Source of the DNA: Veillonella parvula
GTDB taxonomy: Bacteria > Bacillota > Negativicutes > Veillonellales > Veillonellaceae
Direction: 5' to 3'
DNA: 5,452 nucleotides
NCBI GenBank assembly: GCA_947096075.1
Contig: CAMUQE010000125.1
Location: forward strand, 1 to 5,452
The notes beneath the pieces were generated by a model. It had not been told where the DNA came from. It saw only the letters and a program-made list of their open reading frames with translations, and ran no database searches. Of this stretch, positions 1 to 5,452 are shown piece after piece (the first letter of the stretch is position 1; every line of letters starts with the position of its first letter). Both the position numbers and the translations under genes were made by a program.

Positions 1-75
1 CTTATCGTAGTTGCTATCTTTAACCTTTGGTCCGATTCCTTACGTGATGTAGTGGATCCTAAAAACCAAGGGTAA
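1..75 (+). CDS. ABC importer permease, DppC/NikC type, C-terminal end only (partial)
   Basis: The window opens in frame inside a gene, and 24 codons can be read before the TAA at 73-75. The tail contains FNLWSDSLRDVVDPKNQG. This matches the conserved end of DppC/OppC/NikC-type permeases (usually FNLLGDxLRDxLDPR), the stretch after the last transmembrane helix on the cytoplasmic side. By family knowledge, this protein pairs with a DppB/NikB-type permease to form the channel through the inner membrane. The rest of the gene, and probably the partner permease, lie upstream of the window. The binding protein and both ATPases follow on the same strand, so this is very likely the permease of the same importer. 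The order permease-binding protein-ATPases differs from E. coli nikABCDE, where the binding protein comes first. Only the tail is visible, so the subfamily is not certain. Confidence 0.85.
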   Translation, partial: LIVVAIFNLWSDSLRDVVDPKNQG

Positions 76-80
76 TATAG

Positions 81-151
81 TATATCTATTCAGGTTTTGA
101 AAGCTTTTGGTGGTATTTTCTCCTGTGAAAGCTTCTATGTGAATAGGTATA
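81..151 (+). repeat. Long two-part inverted repeat (stem-loop) between permease and binding-protein genes
   Basis: Bases 81-92 pair with 140-151 over 12 positions: 11 Watson-Crick pairs and one G-T wobble (85/147). Inside the loop, 101-107 pairs with 128-134 (7 pairs, extendable by two wobbles), leaving a loop of about 16 bases. The inner arms belong to two direct copies of TGAAAGCTT (98-106 and 126-134). No T-run follows directly, so this is not a standard terminator. In the mRNA it could protect the downstream transcript, cause partial termination, or set the balance between membrane parts and binding protein. The pairing is seen; the role is inferred. Confidence 0.6.
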
Positions 152-172
152 AATAATGGTTTTTCCATCACT

Positions 173-195
173 GACTATTTTGAATTACCATAGTC
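173..195 (+). repeat. Small hairpin upstream of SBP1
   Basis: GACTAT (173-178) and ATAGTC (190-195) form a perfect 6-bp stem around an 11-base loop. It lies about 50 bases before the SBP1 start. It has few G-C pairs and no clean T-run after it, so it is at most a weak structure. It may be chance in DNA this rich in A and T. Confidence 0.3.
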
Positions 196-248
196 TTGAT
201 GTTTAAATGTTTTTATGTTTTGTATGTAATTGTACAAGGAGATTTTAA

Positions 249-1817
249 ATGAAAAAATCTTGGAAAAAGGCCCTTTTAGCAGGTCTTAGCATTGTAATGA
301 TGGGTTCTTTCATCGCAGGTTGTGGCTCCGATAACAACGGTTCTGCCAATAAAGATGTATTGAAAGTAGGCGTAACTAACTTCGCCTCTACCTTAGAGCC
401 TACGGAAAACTTCTTCGCTTGGGTTGTAATGCGCTATGGTGTAGGCGAAACATTGGCTAAATTCGACGAGCAAATGAAACCTCAACCTTGGATTGCTTCT
501 AAATGGGAAGTATCTCCAGACCATAAAACATGGACTTTTACTATCAACGATAAAGTAACATTCTCTAATGGTAAAAAAGTTGATGCAGCAGCTGTTAAAG
601 CATCTATCGAACGGGCTTTTGAAAAATCCAATCGTGCAAAAACGTTCTTTGAATATGATTCCATCGAAGCAAATGGTCAACAATTAATCATCAAAACAGA
701 TAAGGAATATCCTAACATGCCAGGTCTTTTGGCGGATCCATTGTTCCTCATCGTTGACGTACAATCTGAAAAAGATGGTCGTAATTTCGCTAAAGAAGGT
801 CCTATCGGTACAGGTCCGTACGTAGTTAAATCTTTCACAAAAGAACGGGCTGAAATGGTAGCGAATGATAAATACTGGGATGGTACAGTACCATTCAAAA
901 CTGTAGAAATTCCTTCTATCGATGACCCTAATACTCGTGCATTGAGCTTGCAATCTGGCGATATCGACATGGCTGTAAACATTGGCCCAGGCGAAATTGG
1001 CTTGTTCCAAGGCAATAATAAATTTAAAGTAGATGAAATTGCATCTCTTCGTGTTGTATTAGCACGTATCAACCAAAAAGGCGTTCTTGGTGACGACAAG
1101 GTTCGCGCTGCTGTTATTTCTGCAACAGATCGTAAGAGCTATGCAGATGTATTGTTAAAAGGTACATTTATTCCTGGTTCTGCTCCAATTCCGCCATCCA
1201 TGGACTATGGATTCAATGAATTGAAAGATCCTAATGCATATAATCCTGAACGCTCTAAACAATTGTTAGCGGAAGATGGTTGGAAAGATACTGATGGCGA
1301 TGGCATCCTTGATAAAGATGGTAAACCATTAACATTCAACTTCGTAGTATATAATTCTCGTGCTGAATTGCCGCTTTATGCAGAAGCTGTTCAAGCTGAC
1401 CTCAAAAAAGTTGGTATTGACATGAAAATTAAAACGGTTGACTATAACTTGATTGATAAAATGGGTCAAGATGGCGACTATGATATGCTTATTTCCAACA
1501 TCGTAACTGCTAATACAGGCGATCCAATCTGGTTCTTAGCTAATTACTGGCATACTAATATCGATGGTTCCAACCCTCAAAACGGTTCTGGTTACTCTAA
1601 CCCACAAGTTGACCAATTGTTAGATGCTGCTGAAACTGAGTTCGATCCTGCAAAACGTCGTGAATATGCAATTCAAATTCAACAATTATTGATGAATGAT
1701 GGTGCAGCATTGTTCTTAGGTTACCCTAAAACTAACATCGTATTTGGTTCTTACTTGAAAGGTGCTGTAATGTACCCAAGTGACTACTACTGGATTACTA
1801 ACAAAATTACAAAATAG
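249..1817 (+). CDS. Solute-binding lipoprotein of a Nik/Dpp-type ABC importer (SBP1)
   Basis: This 522-residue protein is an extracytoplasmic receptor of the SBP_bac_5 (family 5) group. The signal peptide has a basic start (MKKSWKK), a hydrophobic core and a lipobox IAGC; Cys25 would carry the lipid anchor. A Ser/Asn/Gly-rich linker follows. Family hallmarks are TWTFTINDKVTFSNG near residues 95-110, PIGTGPY (185-191), DPNTRA, GDIDM (from 237) and YNPERSKQLL. A DxDGDGxxDxDG loop at 347-358 resembles a calcium-binding EF-hand loop and is common in this family. The length is typical. The start is fixed by AAGGAG at 236-241, 7 bases before ATG. The gene sits 173 bases after the permease and 12 bases before the first ATPase, so it feeds this importer. 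At positions matching E. coli NikA Pro-Arg-Pro it has ADPLFL (D163), and at the DppA/OppA amino-end Asp it seems to have Asn422. The ligand is therefore open: nickel chelate, metallophore, peptide or other. Confidence 0.93.
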   Translation: MKKSWKKALLAGLSIVMMGSFIAGCGSDNNGSANKDVLKVGVTNFASTLEPTENFFAWVVMRYGVGETLAKFDEQMKPQPWIASKWEVSPDHKTWTFTINDKVTFSNGKKVDAAAVKASIERAFEKSNRAKTFFEYDSIEANGQQLIIKTDKEYPNMPGLLADPLFLIVDVQSEKDGRNFAKEGPIGTGPYVVKSFTKERAEMVANDKYWDGTVPFKTVEIPSIDDPNTRALSLQSGDIDMAVNIGPGEIGLFQGNNKFKVDEIASLRVVLARINQKGVLGDDKVRAAVISATDRKSYADVLLKGTFIPGSAPIPPSMDYGFNELKDPNAYNPERSKQLLAEDGWKDTDGDGILDKDGKPLTFNFVVYNSRAELPLYAEAVQADLKKVGIDMKIKTVDYNLIDKMGQDGDYDMLISNIVTANTGDPIWFLANYWHTNIDGSNPQNGSGYSNPQVDQLLDAAETEFDPAKRREYAIQIQQLLMNDGAALFLGYPKTNIVFGSYLKGAVMYPSDYYWITNKITK

Positions 1818-1829
1818 TAAGGAGCTATA

Positions 1830-2627
1830 ATGGCAGAAAACATACTAACTGTAGAAAACCTTAACATCGCGTACCAAGGTGTGCCTGCTGTTATGGATGT
1901 GAATTTTACCTTGGAACGCGGCAAGGTATTAACCATCGTAGGTGAGTCCGGATCCGGTAAAACTACCGTGATTCGTGCCCTCATGGGCTTATTGCCTGTA
2001 GGTGGTGAAGTTACGGATGGGTCTATGATCTTTAATGGTCATGATCTTCGTAATCTGTCTAAAGCAGAATGGAGATTTTTGCGCGGTAAAGATATGGCCA
2101 TGATTTTCCAAGATAGTGGTAGTGCATTAGATCCAATCGTTCGTATCGGTAAACAATTTAGAGAACTATTTAAGTCTCATATTGAAATCGATAATGACGA
2201 ATGTGATCGTCGTGCTATTGAGCTTTTAGAAGCTGTATCACTACCTAATGGGGCAGATATATTACGTCGTTATCCTCATGAGTTATCTGGTGGGCAACGT
2301 CAACGTGTGGGTATTGCCATGGCGTTAGCTTTAGACCCTAAATTACTCATCGGAGATGAACCGACATCTGCGCTAGACGTAACGACACAATCTCAAGTGG
2401 TTATGCAAATGCTTGACCTAGCTAAAGAGCATAACTCCGCAATCGTAATGGTAACCCATAATCTTGGTGTAGCGGCGTATATGTCGGACTACATTATCGT
2501 TATGAAAAAGGGCCGTGTCGTAGATGCAGGTACTCCTAAAGACATTTTGGAAAATCCATCTAATGAATATACGAAACAATTAAAAGAGGCTGTACCAACA
2601 TTGGGAGGAGGTCGTTACATTGACTAA
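1830..2627 (+). CDS. ABC importer ATPase, NikD/DppD type (first ATPase)
   Basis: This 265-residue cytoplasmic ATPase powers the importer. All nucleotide-binding motifs are present in order: Walker A GESGSGKT (38-45), Q-loop Gln94 in MIFQDS, signature LSGGQ (152-156), Walker B LLIGDE with Asp176 and catalytic Glu177, D-loop SALD (180-183) and H-loop His210. The Q-loop reads FQDSGSALDP, where FQDP is usual. The protein ends soon after the NPSNEYTKQL segment, with no room for the cysteine-bearing oligo_HPY extension of OppD/DppD (about 330 residues). This short form fits NikD (about 254 residues). AAGGAG at 1819-1824 lies 5 bases before ATG, and only 12 bases separate it from SBP1, so the two are co-transcribed. 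The second ATPase overlaps its 3' end. Family assignment is secure; the nickel-type label rests mainly on length. Confidence 0.95.
   Translation: MAENILTVENLNIAYQGVPAVMDVNFTLERGKVLTIVGESGSGKTTVIRALMGLLPVGGEVTDGSMIFNGHDLRNLSKAEWRFLRGKDMAMIFQDSGSALDPIVRIGKQFRELFKSHIEIDNDECDRRAIELLEAVSLPNGADILRRYPHELSGGQRQRVGIAMALALDPKLLIGDEPTSALDVTTQSQVVMQMLDLAKEHNSAIVMVTHNLGVAAYMSDYIIVMKKGRVVDAGTPKDILENPSNEYTKQLKEAVPTLGGGRYID
2603..2611 (+). promoter_or_regulatory. Strong Shine-Dalgarno sequence setting a TTG start
   Basis: GGGAGGAGG ends 8 bases before the TTG at 2620 and lies inside the end of the preceding ATPase gene. There is no ATG or GTG start at suitable spacing in that frame, so this site decides the start. 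The strong site with a weak start codon, plus the 8-base gene overlap, points to translational coupling between the two ATPases. Confidence 0.8.
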
Positions 2628-3435
2628 CTACGCTGTAGAATTAAAAAATGTATATAAGCGATTCCCACTTCCCACTGGTGGTGAACTCGAAGCATGTAAG
2701 GATATTAATATAACTCTCGAAAAAGGTCAGTCCCTTGGGATTGTAGGGGAATCTGGCTCTGGGAAAACAACATTGGTTCGTATGATTATGAAGATGCTTC
2801 CTATTACGGAAGGTGAGATTTATGTGGATGGTGTAGAGATTCAACATATGAACTCCGAACAAACGAAAGAATACCGTAAAAAAATTCAAATGGTATTCCA
2901 AGATCCATCTGCAGCCTTTAATCCGCGAATGAAGGTAAAGGATATCATTCTTGAGCCACTATACAATTTTGATCTTCTTGAAAAGGGAACAGAAGAACAA
3001 ATTGCAGGTGATTACCTTGAGATGGTAGACTTACCTCGTGAGTTTATGCATCGCTATCCTCATGAAATGTCCGGGGGGCAACGTCAACGTGTTGCCATTG
3101 CTCGTGCTATCGTATTAGAGCCAGAAATTCTCGTTCTAGACGAGGCTACTAGTGCTTTAGACGTATCTGTACAAGACTCCATTGCGTACCTATTGGCGCG
3201 TTTACAAAAAAAGAAAAATTTAACATACTTATTTATTGCTCATGATATTGCCTTCATTCGTACGATGTGCCATAAGGTGGTCGTAATGTACAAAGGCGCT
3301 ATCGTTGAAGAATTAGATGCGTTCCATTTAGCAGATGCGAAACATCCTTACACAAAAGTTCTATTGAGCTCCATCTTTGAAATTGGCCAAGATCATAAGC
3401 CACTTACCTTAGATGAGGCTGCATTAGAATCATAA
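2620..3435 (+). CDS. ABC importer ATPase, NikE/DppF type (second ATPase)
   Basis: This 271-residue ATPase is the partner of the preceding one; family-5 importers use two different ATPases. Motifs in order: Walker A GESGSGKT (43-50), Q-loop Gln94 in MVFQDPSAAFNPR, signature MSGGQ (150-154), Walker B ILVLDE with Asp174 and Glu175, D-loop SALD (178-181) and H-loop His208 in IAHD. The FNPR after the Q-loop and the SVQ after the D-loop are typical of DppF/OppF/NikE. Length matches NikE (about 268 residues) better than OppF/DppF (over 300), and no cysteine-rich tail is seen. Translation starts at TTG, overlapping the first ATPase by 8 bases behind a strong Shine-Dalgarno, which should keep the two subunits in equal amounts. 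It is the last gene before the terminator at 3528-3566. No key residue is missing. Confidence 0.95.
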   Translation: MTNYAVELKNVYKRFPLPTGGELEACKDINITLEKGQSLGIVGESGSGKTTLVRMIMKMLPITEGEIYVDGVEIQHMNSEQTKEYRKKIQMVFQDPSAAFNPRMKVKDIILEPLYNFDLLEKGTEEQIAGDYLEMVDLPREFMHRYPHEMSGGQRQRVAIARAIVLEPEILVLDEATSALDVSVQDSIAYLLARLQKKKNLTYLFIAHDIAFIRTMCHKVVVMYKGAIVEELDAFHLADAKHPYTKVLLSSIFEIGQDHKPLTLDEAALES

Positions 3436-3440
3436 TGTAA

Positions 3441-3509
3441 GAAACTCATTCAAATGTATAGATTTTGAATGTTAGACTTCGAGTGGATAGATTTAAAATG
3501 TTGAGTTTC
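3441..3509 (+). repeat. Nested inverted repeats and imperfect direct repeat in the 3' untranslated region
   Basis: GAAACTCA (3441-3448) pairs with TGAGTTTC (3502-3509). Inside it, CATTCAAA (3447-3454) pairs with TTTGAATG (3464-3471) around a 9-base loop; the two stems share two bases. In addition, 3459-3476 and 3488-3505 are imperfect direct copies (TAGATTT..AATGTT). The result is a small branched structure just before the terminator. It may slow 3' decay of the mRNA or be a remnant of duplication. The role is unknown. Confidence 0.45.
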
Positions 3510-3527
3510 AAATTTTATAGGTAAATT

Positions 3528-3566
3528 AAAATAGCAGTTAGTTTGCATACTAACTGCTATTTTTTT
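3528..3566 (+). terminator. Rho-independent terminator of the importer operon
   Basis: ATAGCAGTTAGT (3531-3542) and ACTAACTGCTAT (3549-3560) form a perfect 12-bp stem with a TTGCAT loop, directly followed by T-run 3560-3566. Flanking AAA/TTT can lengthen the stem to 15 pairs. It lies about 95 bases after the second ATPase stop. The A-rich stretch before the stem could also allow some termination of transcription from the other strand. Confidence 0.93.
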
Positions 3567-3627
3567 ACATGAAATACATATATGAAATTTTTTAAATAGA
3601 TATATCGAAATATTTAGTAAATATACA

Positions 3628-3656
3628 TTGTGTTAACACGTAATATATAGTATAGT
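3628..3656 (+). promoter_or_regulatory. Possible sigma-A type promoter for SBP2
   Basis: TTGTGT (3628-3633) and TATAGT (3651-3656) are 17 bases apart. The -10 element matches the consensus at 5 of 6 positions; the -35 matches only in TTG. Transcription would start near 3663 and give a leader of about 180 bases. The palindrome at 3630-3639 would lie over the -35 and spacer, and the inverted repeat at 3670-3687 just after the start. Chance TATA-like boxes are expected in DNA this AT-rich; a second candidate is TTGTAA-N17-TAGATT (3739-3767). Confidence 0.3.
3630..3639. promoter_or_regulatory. Perfect 10-bp palindrome GTGTTAACAC, possible operator
   Basis: The sequence equals its own reverse complement over 10 bases. 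It overlaps the candidate -35 region of SBP2, where a dimeric regulator could block RNA polymerase. I do not recognise the regulator. A 10-bp palindrome built mainly of A/T can arise by chance. Confidence 0.3.
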
Positions 3657-3669
3657 TGACTGTATAAAA

Positions 3670-3687
3670 TATACCCCTATGGGTATA
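3670..3687. promoter_or_regulatory. TATACCC-CTAT-GGGTATA inverted repeat, CsoR/CstR-like operator candidate
   Basis: Arms 3670-3676 and 3681-3687 are perfect 7-base inverted copies around CTAT. The short C-run and G-run inside an AT-rich frame stand out in a region almost free of G and C. From memory, operators of the CsoR/CstR/RcnR family (sensors of copper, persulfide or nickel/cobalt) have this form of C/G tracts flanked by ATA/TAT. No regulator gene is in the window to support this. It could instead be a small mRNA hairpin with a 4-base loop. Confidence 0.4.
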
Positions 3688-3841
3688 ACAAGATATGCTC
3701 ATATGAAGTGATGTACATAGATTTTTTTATATTAACTATTGTAAAAGCAGGTTATATTTACTAGATTATGTTAATGCAAAAAATAGTGAGTATCTGAGTA
3801 TAAATAGATAGTTGATGTGTGTAGAAAGGTTAGGTGTATAA

Positions 3842-5395
3842 ATGAAAGGATTACGCAAGGCTTTACTAATTGGTATGACCCTTGGTGTGACTATGCTCGG
3901 AACTATTGGTTGTATGAATCAAGATTCTGCTTCATCTAATGATGTATTAAAGGTAGGGGCTATTAGTTTTGCTGGCACATTAGAACCAACGGAAAATTAT
4001 TTTAGTTGGGCCGTTGTACGATTTGGTATAGGTGAAACGCTTATCAAGTTTGATGATCAAATGAAAGCAACGCCTTGGCTTGCAACATCTTGGAAACAAG
4101 GTGACGACAAATTGACATGGACTTTCACCATCAACGATAAAGTAAAGTTCTCAAATGGTAATAGTTTGACAGCTGAGGCGGTGAAAGCATCTTTAGAAAG
4201 AACATTTGCGAAAAGTAAACGAGCAAAAACGTTCTTTAACTATACGGAAATCACCGCTAAAGGTCAAGAGTTGACTATTAAGACGGATAAAGAATATTAC
4301 AACTTGCCAAACTTGCTAGGCGATCCATTATTCTTGATTATGGACGTGACGGCGGAAGCTAATGGCCACGATATTGCGAAGGAAGGCCCTATCGGGACTG
4401 GTCCATATGTAGTATCCTCTTTCACAAAAGAGCGTGCTGAACTAAAGCGCAATGATAATTACTGGGATGGCAAGGCAGGCTTTGCTAAGGTTGAAATCCC
4501 ATCTATTAACGATGCGAATACTCGTGCTATGGCGTTACAAGCGGGCGATGTAGATATGGCCGTTAGCATTGGACCTGGTGAATATAGTATCTTCCAAAAT
4601 GATAAGAATTTCACTATCTATGAAGTGGCTTCCTTACGAGATGTATTTGTTCGTATGGGGCAAAAAGGGAAACTACAGAATCCTAATCTTCGTGCAGCCC
4701 TCATTGCAGCAGCAGACCGTGAGTCTTATGCGAAGAACCTCATGAAGGATACCTTCGTAGCCGGTAAGGCTCCATTGCCACCATCCATAGACTATGGCTT
4801 TAACCAATTGCGTGATCCTAATAAATATAATGTAGAACGTGCTAAAGAATTACTGAAACGTGAAGGTTATGAAGATACAAATGGCGACGGTATTGTAGAT
4901 AAAGACGGTGAAAACCTCGTGCTTGACTTCTATGCCTATACAACTCGTCCTGAATTGCCATTATATGCGGAAGCATTGCAAGCGGATTACAAAAAAATCG
5001 GTGTAGATTTACAAATTAAAATTGTAGATTATGCGGTTATCGATACATTATCTCAATCTGGTGATTACGATATGATTATTTCCAGTGTTGTAACTGCTAA
5101 TACAGGTCAACCAGTATGGTTCTTGAAACAATATTGGGGTACAGGCGTTGAAACTAATGGCTCTGGCTTCTCCAATCCTCGTTTCGATGAATTGTTGGCT
5201 CTAGGTGAAAGCAGTAGCGATCCAGTAGTGCGTCGTAATGCGGTTATCAATGCACAACAACTTATGCTAGATAACGCTGTAGCACTATTCCTTGGGTACC
5301 CTAAAATTAATATTGTAGGTAACAATCATATCGATGGCATTAAGATGACACCTTCTGAATATTACATCATTACTAAAGATTTAAAACGAAAATAA
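3842..5395 (+). CDS. Second solute-binding lipoprotein, paralogue of SBP1 (SBP2)
   Basis: This 517-residue protein aligns with SBP1 along its whole length, at about 60% identity by eye, including TLEPTEN, RAKTFF, EGPIGTGPY (core P183-Y189), SFTKERAE and LFLGYPK. It is a family-5 (SBP_bac_5) receptor. The signal peptide ends in TIGC, so Cys24 is the likely lipid anchor; Thr at the -3 lipobox position is less usual than Leu. The EF-hand-like loop starts at Asp345 with DTNGDG. Where SBP1 has NTGDP (D425), SBP2 has NTGQP (Q423), close to the ligand-contact loop of the family. No permease or ATPase follows within the window, and a terminator separates it from the ATPases, so it probably delivers a related ligand to the same importer. 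Translation starts at ATG after AGAAAGG (3823-3829), a match to the 16S rRNA tail at rather long spacing (12 bases), with a further AGGTG in between. Confidence 0.92.
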   Translation: MKGLRKALLIGMTLGVTMLGTIGCMNQDSASSNDVLKVGAISFAGTLEPTENYFSWAVVRFGIGETLIKFDDQMKATPWLATSWKQGDDKLTWTFTINDKVKFSNGNSLTAEAVKASLERTFAKSKRAKTFFNYTEITAKGQELTIKTDKEYYNLPNLLGDPLFLIMDVTAEANGHDIAKEGPIGTGPYVVSSFTKERAELKRNDNYWDGKAGFAKVEIPSINDANTRAMALQAGDVDMAVSIGPGEYSIFQNDKNFTIYEVASLRDVFVRMGQKGKLQNPNLRAALIAAADRESYAKNLMKDTFVAGKAPLPPSIDYGFNQLRDPNKYNVERAKELLKREGYEDTNGDGIVDKDGENLVLDFYAYTTRPELPLYAEALQADYKKIGVDLQIKIVDYAVIDTLSQSGDYDMIISSVVTANTGQPVWFLKQYWGTGVETNGSGFSNPRFDELLALGESSSDPVVRRNAVINAQQLMLDNAVALFLGYPKINIVGNNHIDGIKMTPSEYYIITKDLKRK

Positions 5396-5408
5396 TATAA
5401 TCTAGTTA

Positions 5409-5429
5409 AATAGTACCTATACTACTATT
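5409..5429 (+). repeat. Small hairpin after SBP2
   Basis: AATAGTA (5409-5415) and TACTATT (5423-5429) form a perfect 7-bp stem with a 7-base loop, 13 bases after the SBP2 stop. It is followed by GGGG, not by a T-run, so it is not a complete intrinsic terminator. The window ends 23 bases later, so a terminator further on cannot be excluded. Confidence 0.3.
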
Positions 5430-5452
5430 GGGGCTATTACATAATGCAGTAA

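Larger units (their letters stand above)
3436..3841. other. 406-base gene-free control region between ATPase and SBP2 genes
   Basis: The first part (3436-3527) is a 3' untranslated stretch with nested inverted repeats. A strong terminator follows (3528-3566). The rest (3567-3841) is extremely AT-rich and holds a perfect palindrome GTGTTAACAC (3630-3639), a possible promoter (3628-3656), a TATACCC/GGGTATA inverted repeat (3670-3687) and a short GAGTAT direct repeat (3788-3793 and 3796-3801). I see no convincing gene in it; the best small reading frame (3712-3765, 17 codons) lacks a ribosome binding site. The region cuts SBP2 off from the operon and gives it separate control. Confidence 0.8.

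Noticed and set aside
156..206. 16-codon reading frame starting at ATG 156 before SBP1, a possible leader peptide
   Set aside because: Only a weak AGG lies upstream, there is no regulatory codon run, and such short frames are expected by chance.
180..208. Possible promoter TTGAAT-N17-TTAAAT upstream of SBP1
   Set aside because: Both boxes match the consensus at only 4 of 6 positions in very AT-rich DNA, and SBP1 may simply be transcribed from the upstream operon promoter.
76..248. Possible metal or cobalamin riboswitch before SBP1
   Set aside because: I see none of the conserved blocks of NiCo, cobalamin or other known classes; only simple hairpins are present.
393..1099. Several long reading frames on the minus strand within SBP1 (up to 140 codons)
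   Set aside because: They lie entirely opposite a well-supported gene and encode no recognisable motifs. They are antisense shadows.
2641..2901. 86-codon minus-strand frame opposite the second ATPase
   Set aside because: It overlaps the Walker A and Q-loop coding region of a clear ATPase and has no family features.
3656..3689. TTGACT and TATAAC as a promoter flanking the CsoR-like repeat
   Set aside because: The spacing is 22 bases, too long even for MerR-type promoters (19-20). It is kept only as a weak alternative in mind.
3712..3765. 17-codon frame (MYIDFF...) in the SBP2 upstream region
   Set aside because: There is no convincing ribosome binding site and the composition simply reflects AT-rich DNA.

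Overview
The window holds the downstream part of a nickel/peptide-type (Nik/Dpp/Opp family) ABC importer operon, followed by a second, paralogous solute-binding lipoprotein gene with its own upstream region. All genes are on the + strand. The low-GC DNA, AAGGAG-type ribosome binding sites, lipoprotein binding proteins and overall style suggest a Firmicute. A Negativicute such as Veillonella is my best guess, but that is recognition by eye, not a search result.

Layout: (1) bases 1-75 are the last 24 codons of a DppC/NikC-type inner-membrane permease. (2) Bases 76-248 are a gap with a long two-part inverted repeat (81-151) and a smaller hairpin. (3) 249-1817 encodes a 522-residue solute-binding lipoprotein (SBP1). 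(4) 1830-2627 and 2620-3435 encode two short ATPases of the NikD/NikE kind; they overlap by 8 bases, and the second starts at TTG behind a very strong Shine-Dalgarno sequence. (5) A strong intrinsic terminator at 3528-3566 closes this unit. (6) 3567-3841 is a very AT-rich control region with a perfect 10-bp palindrome, a possible promoter and a TATACCC-N4-GGGTATA inverted repeat that resembles operators of CsoR/CstR-type repressors. (7) 3842-5395 encodes a 517-residue paralogue of SBP1 (SBP2). (8) The last 57 bases hold only a small hairpin.

Working model: the permeases (one seen here, the other presumably upstream) and the two ATPases form one importer fed by SBP1. SBP2, about 60% identical to SBP1 by eye and with no transporter genes of its own here, is probably a second receptor for the same importer, expressed under a different signal. 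The substrate cannot be read from the sequence. The short ATPases favour the nickel/opine-metallophore branch over classical Opp/Dpp peptide importers. However, both binding proteins lack the Pro-Arg-Pro strip that carries the metal-chelate-binding Arg of E. coli NikA, and also the Asp that holds the peptide amino end in DppA/OppA. The most interesting part is the separately controlled, possibly metal- or sulfur-responsive second binding protein.
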